Part shown: positions 16,622 through 25,406 of the stretch, piece by piece
Numbering within the stretch: the stretch's first letter is position 1
Layout: each line of letters starts with the position of its first letter
Assembly (NCBI RefSeq): GCF_010682105.1
Contig: NZ_JAAGWH010000040.1
Coordinates: 34,009-98,008 of the forward strand
Direction of reading: 5' to 3'
From: Modestobacter muralis
Lineage (GTDB): Bacteria; Actinomycetota; Actinomycetes; Mycobacteriales; Geodermatophilaceae
DNA length: 64,000 nt
Made by a program: the position numbers and the translations under genes
The notes under the pieces: generated by a model
What the model was told of the DNA's origin: nothing
Database searches by the model: none
What the model saw: only the letters and a program-made list of their open reading frames with translations

Positions 16622-19276
16622 ATGCCCGCGAACGCCCCGTCCCATCTGCGGGTCGAGCACCTCGACGAGCCGCTCGGCATCCGGGTCACCGCGCCGCGGC
16701 TGTCCTGGCGGCTGCCCACCGGTGCGGCGGACCAGCAGGCGTACCGGATCACCGCCGACACCGGCTGGGACACCGGCTGGGTGGAGTCGGGGCAGACCCT
16801 GCTGGTGCCCTACGCCGGCCCGCCGCTGACCTCCGCCCAGCGGGTCCAGTGGCGCGTGCAGGTGCGCACCGACCTGGGGGAGAGCGAGCCGTCGGAGCTC
16901 GGGCTGTTCGAGACCGGCCTGCTGTGGGCCGAGGACTGGCAGGCGGTCTGGATCGAGCCGGGGGAGATGCCCGCGGGCGTGCCCGGTGCGCGACCGGCGG
17001 CCCTGCTGCGGTACGAGTTCGACGTCGACCGGCCGGTCGTCTCCGCCCGCCTGCACGCCACCGCCCAGGGCCTCTACGAGGCGTTCGTGAACGGGCAGCG
17101 GGCCGGCGACGCGGAGCTGACCCCGGGCTGGACCCAGTACGACGTGCGGCTCCAGGTGCAGACGATCGACGTCACCGGCGCGGTACAGGTGGGCCGCAAC
17201 GCGCTGGCCGTCGTGCTGTCCGACGGCTGGTTCCGCGGTCAGATCGGCATCGTCCGCGCGGCCGACCAGTGGGGCGACCGGCTGGCGTTCCTCGGCCAGC
17301 TGCACCTGACCCATGACGACGGCAGCGTCACCGTCGTCGGCACCGGTCCCGGCTGGGCGAGCTCGACCGGCCACGTGCTGGCCGCGGACCTGATCGCCGG
17401 CGAGCAGGTCGACCTGCGGCGGCTGCCGCGCGGCTGGGACACCGCCGGCTTCGCCGACGGGTGGGCTCCGGTCACGGTGGTGCACCACGGGTACGCGGGC
17501 CTGGTCGACTCGCCCGCCCCGCCGGTGCGCCGGGTGGAGGAGCTCCGCCCCGTCTCGGTCACCCGGCTGTCCACCGGAGCGCAGCTCGTCGACCTCGGGC
17601 AGGGCGTCAACGGCTGGGTGCGGGTCACCGACCTCGGGCCGGCCGGCACCACGCTGACCCTCACCCACGGCGAGTGGCTGGGCCCCGACGGCGACCTCAC
17701 CACCGACCACCTCCGCCCTGCGGTGCCGTTCCTCCCCGAGCCGCTGCCGGCCGGCCAGGTCGACCGGGTGGTGTCCGCCGGCGTGCCTGGCGACGTCTTC
17801 GAGCCCCGGCACACCACCCACGGCTTCCGGTACGTGCGGATCGAGGGCCACCCCGGCGAGCTCACCGCCGACGACGTCCGCGGCGTGGTCGTGCACACCG
17901 ACCTGCGGCGCACCGGCTGGTTCTCCAGCAGCGACGAGCGCATCGACCGGCTGCACGAGGCCGCGGTGTGGAGCTTCCGGGACAACGCCTGCGACGTGCC
18001 CACCGACTGCCCGCACCGGGAGCGGGCCGGCTGGACCGGTGACTGGCAGCTGTTCGTGCCCACCGCGGCGTTCCTCTACGACGTCGCCGGGTTCTCCACC
18101 AAGTGGCTGTGGGACGTGGCCGCCGACCAGTGGCCCGACGGGACGATCGCCAACATCAGCCCGAGTGCCCGCTCGGAGGGCAGGGAGGGGCCGGTCGCCT
18201 TCCTCAACGGCTCGGCCGGCTGGGGTGACGCCGTGGTGATCGTGCCGTGGGAGCTGTACCGGTCCTACGGCGACACCGCCGTGCTGGCCGAGCTGTGGCC
18301 GGCGATGACCCGATGGCTGGACCGGGTCGAGCGGATGGCCCGGGACCAGCGGCACCCGGCCCGGGCCGCTGCCCGCCCGGAGCCGGCGCCGCACGAGCGG
18401 TTCCTCTGGGACACCGGCTTCCACTGGGGCGAGTGGCTGGTGCCGGGGGAGGACGTCGGGGACTTCGGTGCCTTCGTCGCCGCTGACGAGGGGGAGGTGG
18501 CCACGGCGTACTACGCGCACAGCGCCGGGCTGATGGCCCGCATCGCCGAGGTGCTCGGCCGGCCGGCGGACGCCGACCGCTACGCCGGGCTCGCCGCCGA
18601 GGTGCGGGCCGCCTGGCAGGCGGAGTACCTGGACGACGACGGCCGGCTGGTGCCCGACACCCAGGCCGACCACGTGCGGGCACTCGCCTTCGACCTGGTG
18701 CCCGCGGACCTCCGACCGGCGGTCGCGGAGCGGCTGGTCGAGCTGGTGCGCAAGGCCGACACCCACCTGGGCACCGGCTTCCTGGCGACGCCGTACCTGC
18801 TGCCGGTGCTCGCCGACGCCGGTCACCTCGACGTCGCCTACGAGCTGCTGCTGTCGGACACCGAGCCCTCCTGGCTGACGATGATCGACCGCGGCGCGAC
18901 CACCGTCTGGGAACGCTGGGACGGCGTGGACGCCGACGGGGTGCCGCACGAGTCGCTCAACCACTACAGCAAGGGCGCGGTCGTCTCCTTCCTGCACCGG
19001 TACACCGCCGGCATCGAGCTGGTCGAACCGGCCTACCGCCGCTTCCGGGTGCACCCACGCCCCGGCGGTGGCCTGACCAGCGCCGAGGCCGCCCACGAGT
19101 CGCCGTACGGCCGGATCGAGTCCACCTGGCGGGTCGTCGACGGCCGGCTGCGGCTGCGCGTCGTCGTGCCGGCCGGCACCGAGGCGGCCGTCGTCCTGCC
19201 CGACGGCACCACCCACTCCGCCGGACCCGGCGAGCACTCCTACACCAGCACCCTCCCCGAGGAGAACGCCCGATGA
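16622..19276 (+). CDS. GH78 alpha-L-rhamnosidase (first copy)
   Basis: An 884-residue family 78 glycoside hydrolase. The N-terminal part (about 1-330) carries the fibronectin-like and Bac_rhamnosid_N domains (LRVEHLDEPLGIRVTAPRLSW; FVNGQRAGDAELTPGWTQYDVR). An (alpha/alpha)6 catalytic barrel follows with the conserved NACDVPTDCPHRERAGWTGDWQ region that supplies catalytic acidic residues. A C-terminal beta domain ends the protein. There is no signal peptide, so it acts on imported rhamnosides. The ATG at 16622 has AGGAGA upstream. It overlaps the following esterase gene by four bases. It removes terminal alpha-L-rhamnose, as in rutinosides or neohesperidosides; rhamnogalacturonan fragments are an alternative source. 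Confidence 0.95.
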   Translation: MPANAPSHLRVEHLDEPLGIRVTAPRLSWRLPTGAADQQAYRITADTGWDTGWVESGQTLLVPYAGPPLTSAQRVQWRVQVRTDLGESEPSELGLFETGLLWAEDWQAVWIEPGEMPAGVPGARPAALLRYEFDVDRPVVSARLHATAQGLYEAFVNGQRAGDAELTPGWTQYDVRLQVQTIDVTGAVQVGRNALAVVLSDGWFRGQIGIVRAADQWGDRLAFLGQLHLTHDDGSVTVVGTGPGWASSTGHVLAADLIAGEQVDLRRLPRGWDTAGFADGWAPVTVVHHGYAGLVDSPAPPVRRVEELRPVSVTRLSTGAQLVDLGQGVNGWVRVTDLGPAGTTLTLTHGEWLGPDGDLTTDHLRPAVPFLPEPLPAGQVDRVVSAGVPGDVFEPRHTTHGFRYVRIEGHPGELTADDVRGVVVHTDLRRTGWFSSSDERIDRLHEAAVWSFRDNACDVPTDCPHRERAGWTGDWQLFVPTAAFLYDVAGFSTKWLWDVAADQWPDGTIANISPSARSEGREGPVAFLNGSAGWGDAVVIVPWELYRSYGDTAVLAELWPAMTRWLDRVERMARDQRHPARAAARPEPAPHERFLWDTGFHWGEWLVPGEDVGDFGAFVAADEGEVATAYYAHSAGLMARIAEVLGRPADADRYAGLAAEVRAAWQAEYLDDDGRLVPDTQADHVRALAFDLVPADLRPAVAERLVELVRKADTHLGTGFLATPYLLPVLADAGHLDVAYELLLSDTEPSWLTMIDRGATTVWERWDGVDADGVPHESLNHYSKGAVVSFLHRYTAGIELVEPAYRRFRVHPRPGGGLTSAEAAHESPYGRIESTWRVVDGRLRLRVVVPAGTEAAVVLPDGTTHSAGPGEHSYTSTLPEENAR

Positions 19277-20211
19277 GCGCCGAAGCCCCCGAGTGGGCCG
19301 GCCCGGCCCGCTTCCTGCCGCCGCACGAGCCGATCGTCCGGGCCGACGGGTCCCGGCACTTCGCCGGCCTGACCTACGCCGTGGCCTTCGGCTACCGGCC
19401 GCTGCAGCTGGACGTGTGGGTGCCGGCCGGTGCGGGCCCGGCGCCGCTGGTGGTCTGGGTGCACGGCGGGGCCTTCATGATGGGCGACCGGCGCATCCTG
19501 CCGGAGACCCTGCGGCCCGGCCAGGTGTTCGAGGCGCTGCTGGCCGCCGGGCTCGCGGTCGCGACGATCGACTACCGGCACGCGCTGGAGGCCCCCTTCC
19601 CGGCCCAGCTGCACGACGCGAAGGCTGCCGTCCGCTACCTGCGGGCGCACGCCGGTGAGCTGGGCCTGGCCACCGAGCGGATCGGGATCTGGGGTGAGTC
19701 CGCCGGCGGGCACATCGCTGCCCTGGTCGGGCTGACCGCCCACCGGCCGGACCTGGAGGGCACCCACGGGGTGGTGGGCCCGTCGAGCGCAGTGGACGTC
19801 GTCGTCGACTGGTACGGCCTGGCAGACCTGGAGACCATGCCGCGCCAGGCGCCGCCTCCGCACATCGCCGCGCTGCTGCCCGAGGAGCTGCACACCCCGC
19901 CGGAGGAGCACCTGCTGCGCGGCCTCACGGGCCAGGCGCGCGCCGACGCCAGCCCGGTCACCCACGTCACCGCCGACGCCCCGCCGTTCCTGCTGCAGCA
20001 CGGCACCGCCGACTGGCTGGTCCCACCCACCCAGAGCGAGCAGCTCGCTGCTGCGATGGCCGCGGCCGGTGCGGCGGCCGAGCTCGTCCCGGTCGAGGGC
20101 GCCGGGCACATCTGGCTGGGACACGACGACGTCGACGGGATCGTCGACCGCTCGGTCAGGTACCTCGCCGACCACCTGCTCGCCGACAAGACCGGAGCAC
20201 ACCGCGCATGA
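19273..20211 (+). CDS. Alpha/beta hydrolase fold-3 esterase between the rhamnosidases
   Basis: A 312-residue BD-FAE/HSL-like esterase with the oxyanion motif VHGGAF, nucleophile elbow GESAGG and a C-terminal acid/His region (HGTADWLVP; GAGHIWLG). It is a clear paralogue of the 6978-7889 product, sharing the order of motifs including AQLHDAKAAVR and SPVTH. It overlaps both flanking rhamnosidase genes by four bases, so the three are translated as a unit. Such enzymes inside glycoside operons usually remove acyl or feruloyl decorations or hydrolyse aryl esters. Which of the two paralogues would act on a depside is not decidable from sequence. Confidence 0.85.
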   Translation: MSAEAPEWAGPARFLPPHEPIVRADGSRHFAGLTYAVAFGYRPLQLDVWVPAGAGPAPLVVWVHGGAFMMGDRRILPETLRPGQVFEALLAAGLAVATIDYRHALEAPFPAQLHDAKAAVRYLRAHAGELGLATERIGIWGESAGGHIAALVGLTAHRPDLEGTHGVVGPSSAVDVVVDWYGLADLETMPRQAPPPHIAALLPEELHTPPEEHLLRGLTGQARADASPVTHVTADAPPFLLQHGTADWLVPPTQSEQLAAAMAAAGAAAELVPVEGAGHIWLGHDDVDGIVDRSVRYLADHLLADKTGAHRA

Positions 20212-22847
20212 GCGACCTGACCGTCCTGCCCGTCACCGTGGAGCACCACCGCGAGCCGCTGGGCATCGACGACACCCGGCCCCGACTGTCCTGGGTCTCG
20301 CGGACCGAGCTGCCTGACTGGCGACAGGTGGCCTACGAGCTGGAGATCGCGCCGGCGGACGGCGCAGCGTGGTCCTCGGGTCGCGTCGACTCGGCCGAGT
20401 CCGTCCTGGTCGCCTGGGAGGCCCCGGCGCTCGTCAGCCGGGACCGGCGGGCGGTGCGGGTCCGGGTCTGGGGCGAGGGTGACACCGGACCGTCGGCCTG
20501 GAGCGAGGCGGTCGTCGTCGAGGCCGGGCTGCTGGAGCCGGCCGACTGGACCGCGACCCTCGTCCGGCCGGTCCTGCCGGCCGGCTCCGGGGACGAGGCG
20601 GTGGCACTGCTGCGCCGGGAGTTCACCCTCGACCGGCCCGTCGTCCGGGCCCGCCTGTACGCCACCGCGCAGGGCGTCTACGAGGCGGAGTTGAACGGGT
20701 CGGTCGTCGGCGACCAGGTGCTGGCACCGGGCTGGACCAGCTACACCCACCGGCTGCGCTACCAGACGTACGACGTCACCGGCCTGCTCACCGAGGGCGT
20801 CAACGCGATCGGCGTGCACCTGGCCGACGGGTGGTTCACCGGCTTCCTCGGCTTCACCGGCAAGCGCGGCTGGTACGGCGACCGCACCGGCGCCTTCGTG
20901 CAACTGGAGGTGGACCACCCCGACGGCAGCCGCACCGTGGTCACCACCGACGGCTCCTGGCGGTCGGCCCCGAGCCCGCTGACCCGGGCCGGGCTCTACA
21001 ACGGCGAGACGTTCGACGCCCGGCGGGAGCTGCCGGGGTGGTCGCAGCCGTCGTTCGACGACGCCGACTGGGCGCCGGTCGAGACCGGGTCCCTGGACGT
21101 CGCGACCCTCGTCGCCCCGACCGGGCCGCCGGTCCGGCGCACCGAGACCGTGGCCGTGCAGACCATCAGCACCTCGCCGTCGGGCGCCACGCTGGTCGAC
21201 TTCGGCCAGAACCTGGTCGGCCGGATCCGCTTCTCCCTGCCCGACGCACCGGCCGGGACCGAGATCACCGTCCGGCACGCCGAGGTGCTCGAGCACGGGG
21301 AGCTCGGCACCCGTCCGTTGAAGGCGGCCCGGGCGACCGACGTCGTCGTCCTCGACGGCGCCGGCCCCCGGACGTGGGAGCCGCGGTTCACCTTCCACGG
21401 TTTCCGCTACGCCGAGGTCAGCGGCTGGCCCGGCGAGCTGCGGCCGGAGGACCTCCAGGCGGTCGTCGTGCACACCGACCTGCACCGCACCGGCACCTTC
21501 ACGTGCTCAGACCCCGACGTCGAGCGGCTGCACGAGAACGTCGTCTGGGGGATGCGGGGCAACTTCCTCGACCTGCCCACCGACTGCCCGCAGCGCGACG
21601 AGCGGCTGGGCTGGACCGGCGACCTGCAGGTCTTCGCCCCGACCGCGTCCTTCCTCTACGACACCACCGGCATGCTCCGGTCCTGGCTGGCCGACCTCGC
21701 GGCCGAGCAGCTGACCGACCACGCCGGCATCGTGCCGATGTACGTGCCCTACCTGCCGCTGATGCCGTTCCCGCTGCAGGCCGACGTCGGCTGGGGCGAC
21801 GCCGCCGTCGTCGTCCCGTGGGTGCTGTACCAGCGGAGCGGCGACGCCGGTCTGCTGGCCGACCAGTGGGCGTCGATGACGGCCTGGATCGACGTCTTCG
21901 CCGCGCGGGCGGGGGCGGACCTGGACTTCCCCGAGGGCGGGTTCTCCTTCGGCGACTGGCTGGACACCGCAGCACCCCCGGACAACCCGGCGGCGGCGAG
22001 GACCCCGTGGCAGTGCGTCGCCACCGCCTACCTGGCGCGCTCGGCCCGCACCATGGCGCAGGCCGCCCAGGTCCTCGGCCGGGACGGCGCCGGCTTCGCC
22101 GACCTGGCCGAACGGGCCGCCGAGCGGTTCCGGGCCGAGTACGTGACGCCGACCGGCCGCGTCACGTTCCCCTCGCAGACGGCGTACGCGCTGGCTCTGG
22201 AGTTCGACCTGCTGACACCGGAGCAACGGGGGCACGCCGGCGCGCTGCTGGCCGAGCAGGTGCTCAAGGACGGCTTCCACATCGCGACGGGCTTCCTCGG
22301 CACGCCGCTGGTCACCGATGCGCTCACCCACGCCGGTGAGCTGGCCACCGCCTACGAGCTCCTGCTCCAGCGGGAGAACCCGTCGTGGCTCTACCCGGTG
22401 ACCATGGGCGCGACCACCATCTGGGAGCGCTGGGACTCCATGCTCCCCGACGGCACGATCAACCCCGGCGAGATGACCTCGTTCAACCACTACGCGCTGG
22501 GTGCGGTCGCCGACTGGCTGCACCGCACGGTGGCCGGTCTCGCCCCCGCGGCGCCGGGCTACCGCCGGCTGCGCGTCGCTCCGCGGCCGGGCCCGGGGAT
22601 CACCTCGGCAGCGGCCACGCACGAGACGCCGTACGGCACGGCCGAGGTCTCCTGGACGCTGTCCGACGGCACTGCCCTGGCCCTCGACGTCACCGTGCCG
22701 CCGAACACGACCGCGGAGGTGGTGCTGCCCGACGGCAGCGCCCCGACGGAGGTCGGCGCCGGCCGGCACTCCTTCACCGCGACCATCCCCGAGCCGGTCC
22801 CGGTCGAGAAGCCGGCGCTCTTCTTCGACCCGGAAGCCCACCAGTGA
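20208..22847 (+). CDS. GH78 alpha-L-rhamnosidase (second copy)
   Basis: An 879-residue GH78 enzyme with the same domain order as the first copy (VEHHREPLGIDDTRPRLSW; APGWTSYTHRLRYQTYDVT; LDLPTDCPQRDERLGWTGD; FNHYALGAVADWLHR). The two copies differ enough throughout, for example in insertion lengths, to suggest distinct linkage or substrate preference rather than a recent duplication. It is cytoplasmic, with no signal peptide. It starts and ends with four-base overlaps with the esterase and GH43 genes. Confidence 0.95.
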   Translation: MSDLTVLPVTVEHHREPLGIDDTRPRLSWVSRTELPDWRQVAYELEIAPADGAAWSSGRVDSAESVLVAWEAPALVSRDRRAVRVRVWGEGDTGPSAWSEAVVVEAGLLEPADWTATLVRPVLPAGSGDEAVALLRREFTLDRPVVRARLYATAQGVYEAELNGSVVGDQVLAPGWTSYTHRLRYQTYDVTGLLTEGVNAIGVHLADGWFTGFLGFTGKRGWYGDRTGAFVQLEVDHPDGSRTVVTTDGSWRSAPSPLTRAGLYNGETFDARRELPGWSQPSFDDADWAPVETGSLDVATLVAPTGPPVRRTETVAVQTISTSPSGATLVDFGQNLVGRIRFSLPDAPAGTEITVRHAEVLEHGELGTRPLKAARATDVVVLDGAGPRTWEPRFTFHGFRYAEVSGWPGELRPEDLQAVVVHTDLHRTGTFTCSDPDVERLHENVVWGMRGNFLDLPTDCPQRDERLGWTGDLQVFAPTASFLYDTTGMLRSWLADLAAEQLTDHAGIVPMYVPYLPLMPFPLQADVGWGDAAVVVPWVLYQRSGDAGLLADQWASMTAWIDVFAARAGADLDFPEGGFSFGDWLDTAAPPDNPAAARTPWQCVATAYLARSARTMAQAAQVLGRDGAGFADLAERAAERFRAEYVTPTGRVTFPSQTAYALALEFDLLTPEQRGHAGALLAEQVLKDGFHIATGFLGTPLVTDALTHAGELATAYELLLQRENPSWLYPVTMGATTIWERWDSMLPDGTINPGEMTSFNHYALGAVADWLHRTVAGLAPAAPGYRRLRVAPRPGPGITSAAATHETPYGTAEVSWTLSDGTALALDVTVPPNTTAEVVLPDGSAPTEVGAGRHSFTATIPEPVPVEKPALFFDPEAHQ

Positions 22848-24382
22848 CCGCGACCTCGACGTCCGGGACCCGGGCGCCCGTCGGACCGCCGAGCGCGCCG
22901 ACGCCCGTCGTCCCCGGCTTCCACCCGGACCCGAGCGTCGTGCGGGTCGGCGACACGTACTGGATGGTGTGCTCGAGCTTCGAGTACGCCCCCGGGGTGC
23001 CGCTGTTCCGTTCGACCGACCTGCTGACCTGGGAGCAGGTCGGGCACGTGCTGGCCAGGCCCGACCAGCTCGACGTCTCGACGGCGCCGGGGTCGGGCGG
23101 CATCACCGCCCCGACGCTGCGTTTCCGCGACGGCCGGTTCTGGATGATCACCACCAACCTCGCCGACGGCGGCTGGCAGACGCTGGTCACCACCGAGGAC
23201 CCGCTCGGAAGGTGGTCGGAGCCGGTGCGGATGCCCGAGGTGCGTGGCATCGACCCCGACCTCGCCTGGGACGACGACGGCACGCTGCTGATCACCTACG
23301 CCGGTTTCGGCGCGGGCGGTCCGGCCGGGCTCGTGCAGCAGGCGGTCGACCCGGCGACCGGTGCCGCGCTGACCGAGCGGCGGCACGTGTGGCAGGGGAC
23401 CGGCGGCCGGTTCCCGGAGGGCCCGCACCTCTACCGGATCGGCGGGTGGTGGTACCTGCTGATCGCCGAGGGCGGCACCGAGCGCGGGCACGCGGTCACC
23501 ATCGCCCGTGGCCGGTCGCCGCAGGGCCCCTTCGAGCCGGGCCCGGCCAACCCGCTGCTCACCCACCGGGGCATCGAGTCGCCGGTGCAGAACACCGGGC
23601 ACTCCGACCTGGTGCAGCGGCCCGACGGCAGTTGGGCGATCGTCTTCCACGGCGTCCGGATCCGCGGCGCGAGTCCGCAGTTCCACGTGCTCGGCCGGGA
23701 GACCTTCGCGGCCGAGGTGACCTGGGTGGAAGGCTGGCCCCGGCTGGGGGAGTGGCTCACCCCCGAACCGGCACCCGTGCTGGTCGACGAGCTCGCCGGA
23801 CCGGACCTGCCCCCGTCGTGGGTGTCGCCGCGCCGCTTCCCGGCCGAGGTGCTGACCCGCGAGGACGGCGGCTGGCGGATCAGCGCCGTCGACGGTGACC
23901 CGGCCTCGGACGACCTGGCCTTCGCCGGGCGCCGGCAGGAGCACCTGTACGCCCGGTTCCGGGCCGTCGTCGACGCCGCCGGGGGGACCGGGGGGCTGTC
24001 GGTGCGGATGGACGGCCGGCACCACCTCGACCTGGAGGTGGACGGCGACCGCGTGCGGGCGGTGGCCCAGGTCGGACCGCTGCGCTCGGTGCTGGGCGAG
24101 GTCCCCGTCCCGGACGGCGACGTCGTCCTGGAGATCCGTGCCGTGCCGGACGAGGGGCACTTCTCCTCCACGGCGCTGGGACCGGACCAACTGGTGGCCG
24201 GTGTCGTCCAGGGCGGCGGCTTCACCGAGCTGGGCCGGTTGGACGGCCGGTACGTCAGCACCGAGGTGGCCGGTGGGATGACCGGCCGCCTGGGCGGCGT
24301 CTGGTGTTCGTCCGGGTCACTGGTCGTCCGTTCCTCCAGCTACGCCGGCAGCGACGACCCCGCTGCCGTACCCACCGTCTGA
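22844..24382 (+). CDS. GH43 family glycosidase with C-terminal beta-sandwich
   Basis: A 512-residue protein. Residues about 20-310 form a GH43 five-bladed propeller with the diagnostic PGFHPDPSVVRVGDTYWMV entry (catalytic base Asp of HPDPS) and SSFEYAPGVPLFRSTDL. The catalytic Glu is expected in RFPEGPHLYR. Residues about 320-512 resemble the concanavalin-like C-terminal domain of beta-xylosidases. The family includes beta-xylosidases and alpha-L-arabinofuranosidases, so it would remove pentose decorations. The GTG at 22844 gives a GTGA overlap with the GH78 gene and is the natural coupled start. It is not predicted to be exported. Confidence 0.9.
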   Translation: MTATSTSGTRAPVGPPSAPTPVVPGFHPDPSVVRVGDTYWMVCSSFEYAPGVPLFRSTDLLTWEQVGHVLARPDQLDVSTAPGSGGITAPTLRFRDGRFWMITTNLADGGWQTLVTTEDPLGRWSEPVRMPEVRGIDPDLAWDDDGTLLITYAGFGAGGPAGLVQQAVDPATGAALTERRHVWQGTGGRFPEGPHLYRIGGWWYLLIAEGGTERGHAVTIARGRSPQGPFEPGPANPLLTHRGIESPVQNTGHSDLVQRPDGSWAIVFHGVRIRGASPQFHVLGRETFAAEVTWVEGWPRLGEWLTPEPAPVLVDELAGPDLPPSWVSPRRFPAEVLTREDGGWRISAVDGDPASDDLAFAGRRQEHLYARFRAVVDAAGGTGGLSVRMDGRHHLDLEVDGDRVRAVAQVGPLRSVLGEVPVPDGDVVLEIRAVPDEGHFSSTALGPDQLVAGVVQGGGFTELGRLDGRYVSTEVAGGMTGRLGGVWCSSGSLVVRSSSYAGSDDPAAVPTV

Positions 24383-24396
24383 CCCCGGGAGCGGAC

Positions 24397-25248
24397 GTGT
24401 CCCTGCGCATCACCGAACGGTGCCGCGTCGTCGTCGACAACGACTGGGCCGGTGACCCTGACGGCCTGGTCGCGCTGGCCCACCACCTGCTCAGCACCGC
24501 CAACCGGGTGGTCGCGGTGACCGGCTCGCAGCTCAATCCGGTCTTCGGTCCGCCGGCGGGCACGGCGGCGGCGGGGACGCGGCTCGCCCAGCAGCTGGTG
24601 GACCTGGTGGACGGTCCGCACCGGCCGGTGGTGGCGACCGGGTGCGACGTCCCGATCGACGGGGGCGACACCGGCTCCGCAGCCGCCGACGCCATCGTGG
24701 CGGAGGCGCGGCGGGAGGACCCGCTGCCGCTCTTCCTGGTCTGCGGCGGACCGTTGACCAACGTGGCCCAGGCGCTGCGCCAGGCACCGGACATCGCGGC
24801 GCGGCTGACCCTGGTCTGGGTCGGCGGGTCGATCGACCCGGCAGCGCCGGAGTACAACCGGGACACCGACGCGCAGGCCGCGAGTGAGGTCCTCGGTCGT
24901 GGTGACCTGGCCGTCTGGCAGTTCCCGCTGGAGACCTATCGGCGCTGCGCGTACTCCGTCGCGGAGCTGGAGCACGACGTGGGCGGCGCCGGCCGGGTGG
25001 GGGCGTGGCTGTGGCAGCGGTACCTCGAGCTGCCGGTCCCCGACTTCGTGGCGCAGGGGGAGACCTGGCCGCTCGGCGACAGCCCGCCGGTCCTGGTCAC
25101 CGCCCTCGACGACGCGTCCAGCACCTGGACGACGTCCCCGGCCGAGCCGGGGCGGCGCGTCTACACCGACGTGGACGTCCGGCTGCTGGTCGCCGACCTG
25201 CTCGCCCGGCTCCGGCTGCACGAGCGCCGGGCGGGCACCGGCGACTGA
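24397..25248 (+). CDS. Nucleoside hydrolase-like protein
   Basis: A 283-residue protein with the inosine-uridine nucleoside N-ribohydrolase fold. The N-terminal strand and acidic loop read RVVVDNDWAGDPDG, corresponding to the family's calcium-binding DTDxGxDDA motif, and the core strand reads LPLFLVCGGPLTNVAQAL (family: GPLTNIA). A later Asp appears in YNRDTDAQAA. GTG at 24397 follows GGGAG. It lies 14 bp after GH43 in the same operon. The motif differs from canonical nucleosidases, and location among glycosidases suggests a carbohydrate or glycoside substrate rather than nucleosides. That reassignment is inference. Confidence 0.8.
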   Translation: MSLRITERCRVVVDNDWAGDPDGLVALAHHLLSTANRVVAVTGSQLNPVFGPPAGTAAAGTRLAQQLVDLVDGPHRPVVATGCDVPIDGGDTGSAAADAIVAEARREDPLPLFLVCGGPLTNVAQALRQAPDIAARLTLVWVGGSIDPAAPEYNRDTDAQAASEVLGRGDLAVWQFPLETYRRCAYSVAELEHDVGGAGRVGAWLWQRYLELPVPDFVAQGETWPLGDSPPVLVTALDDASSTWTTSPAEPGRRVYTDVDVRLLVADLLARLRLHERRAGTGD

Positions 25249-25349
25249 GGGGTGGCGGCTCGCCCGCGAGGGGCGAGCGCTGCCCCGTCGACCGAGGAGT
25301 CGTACCTGGACGACGTGCACGCCGCCTCGGCGGCGAAGGCGGGAGACGC

Positions 25350-25364
25350 AGCCGGCCAATGGCA
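25350..25364. promoter_or_regulatory. ATTG box (reverse strand TGCCATTGGCCGGCT) before the GH3 gene
   Basis: Matches the consensus at 14 positions apart from the variable centre. It lies 43 bp before the GH3 start in the only sizeable gap of the GH operon, suggesting an internal promoter under the same control. No paired Crp-like box seen here. Confidence 0.5.
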
Positions 25365-25406
25365 CCCGGCCGGACGGCCGGCCCGACCGATGGGCAGGAT
25401 CAAGGG

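Noticed and set aside
16211..19237. A 1008-codon open frame on the minus strand opposite the first rhamnosidase
   Set aside because: It mirrors the GH78 gene, has no family-like motif and consists of His/Arg/Val/Gly/Gln-rich sequence typical of antisense frames in very GC-rich DNA.
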